DNA of 64,000 nucleotides, taken from positions 2,976,081 to 3,040,080 of the forward strand of contig OZ007508.1 in the NCBI GenBank assembly GCA_963931865.1, read 5' to 3'. The notes under the pieces are model-generated. The model worked only from the letters and a program-made list of their open reading frames with translations. It had not been told where the DNA came from and did not search any database. Each line of letters begins with the position of its first letter. Position 1 is the stretch's first letter. Made by a program: the position numbers and the translations under genes. This DNA is from Axinella damicornis. Lineage: Eukaryota; Porifera; Demospongiae; Axinellida; Axinellidae. Positions 50,101 through 51,808 of the stretch are shown here, piece by piece.

Positions 50101-51777
50101 TACGCACATGCCATCATATAAGAGCACATATCTCCTAATCCCAATGGAGCCCCAACAAATCTTTTTTACAGCTTTTAGTTGAAGGCCTAGCGAGTATCAC
50201 CACTAATTATCAGAAAATTTAAAGCGGCACTTTTCTTGTGAGGTCAAAGGTCAAAGTTTAGGAATGTGCGTCTCCCCTAAACTTCGTTGGATGAAGCCAT
50301 ACAAGATACCATATGAAAGCCCATTCTTCATGCTTCAAGATGGCGCAATCGATGTTACAAAACAATCAAGTATGGGAAAGTTATGAGGAATTGAATAGTT
50401 GCCACAGCAGCAAAAATCAGGAAAAAGTTGAATCTTTGATGGGCTATAATCAGGAAGCCATACAACATACGAGAGTAACATTTTGTCAGGCTTCATAAAA
50501 CCACAAGTACTACTTACAAACCAAGTTTCGTCCAATTCTGAGGGGGTCACTTGCAAACTTTTGCTGAATTGATTTGGAATTACCCAATTTCTTTTTGTTG
50601 GATGTATGCTCGTATTAGCTCTATATGCTACTCATGCATCCCTTGCTATTTCACAAAAAGTTTATTAAAATAAAAACACTATTACTAGCACCTCACTTAC
50701 GGTCACTGTCTGAAATAATGATAGTCACTGTCCTAGATGTGAGCCCAGCTGAGGATGCTACAACCGTGAAGAACTCTACCGAATTGTCAATAGCAGTATC
50801 ATCTATAATTGTGATGTTCACACACTGGTTCGAACCAGCTCCAGGATTGAAGGTCAAGTCCCGGCTCAGGGCTGCATAGTCACTTCCAGCTGTAGATGTC
50901 AGGTAATAAAACAGTTTGTGTGCATATTGGTTGTATTTCACTGTTAGTACAGTGTACTGTGACATCAAATTTTAGCTTAGTTCACGTACTAAAGTCAAGC
51001 CCTCTATCCTGGCTGGTTTGGATGTCAGTTATATAGTATGCAAGGATCAGTTGATTGGGTTGATACCACCATTTTAGTCCATTGGGGTGGGAATATGTAC
51101 AAAAATTGCCCATTAGAGCACTTACCCTGTGCGCTCTTTGCAGCAATGTTCAATGCGTGGACTGTGCTTTAAGAATTCACATACAGCATTTTAAATCGAG
51201 GTGTTTTTTTTCATTTGCAGGCGTACACGTGGTTTCATTTGATAACTTGGACAGAGAACGAAAACACTTCACAGCTCTTCATATGATTCCAGTTTGTGAG
51301 GTATGTACAAGGTGTTTCTGTATTTCATTTGGAACTTATAATATACATTGCAATAAAAGGCTACAAGTGTTCCAATTTCACCCAAACTGCTAATTTTTGT
51401 GTCCACAGGTATAAACGGACGGATATACTGTACTGACACACAAAGCAATCACTCTATCCCTTGCTACGCATGCATCACAGGATGGCTCCTGCTGTTGCTC
51501 ATATCAGAATCTAGCTGTTGAGCAGTTCCATCTCAATCCCCACTTCACTACTCCTTAAAACAAATCTGCACTAAGTTAGTGCAGTTGCAGTGCAATAACA
51601 CTTGCCGACAGCTGAGCCATCCATTGTCTGAAGTGTAACTACCGTAGTAGAGATTGGATTGAGTGCAACACAGACTTCAATAGCACCAATAGACTCATCC
51701 TGTGGAGTTGATGGTCCTGTTAAGACAATTTCTAAGTATGTTTGTGTGTGAGAGAGAGTGAGTATGCATGTGTGTGT

Positions 51778-51808
<31 letters not shown>

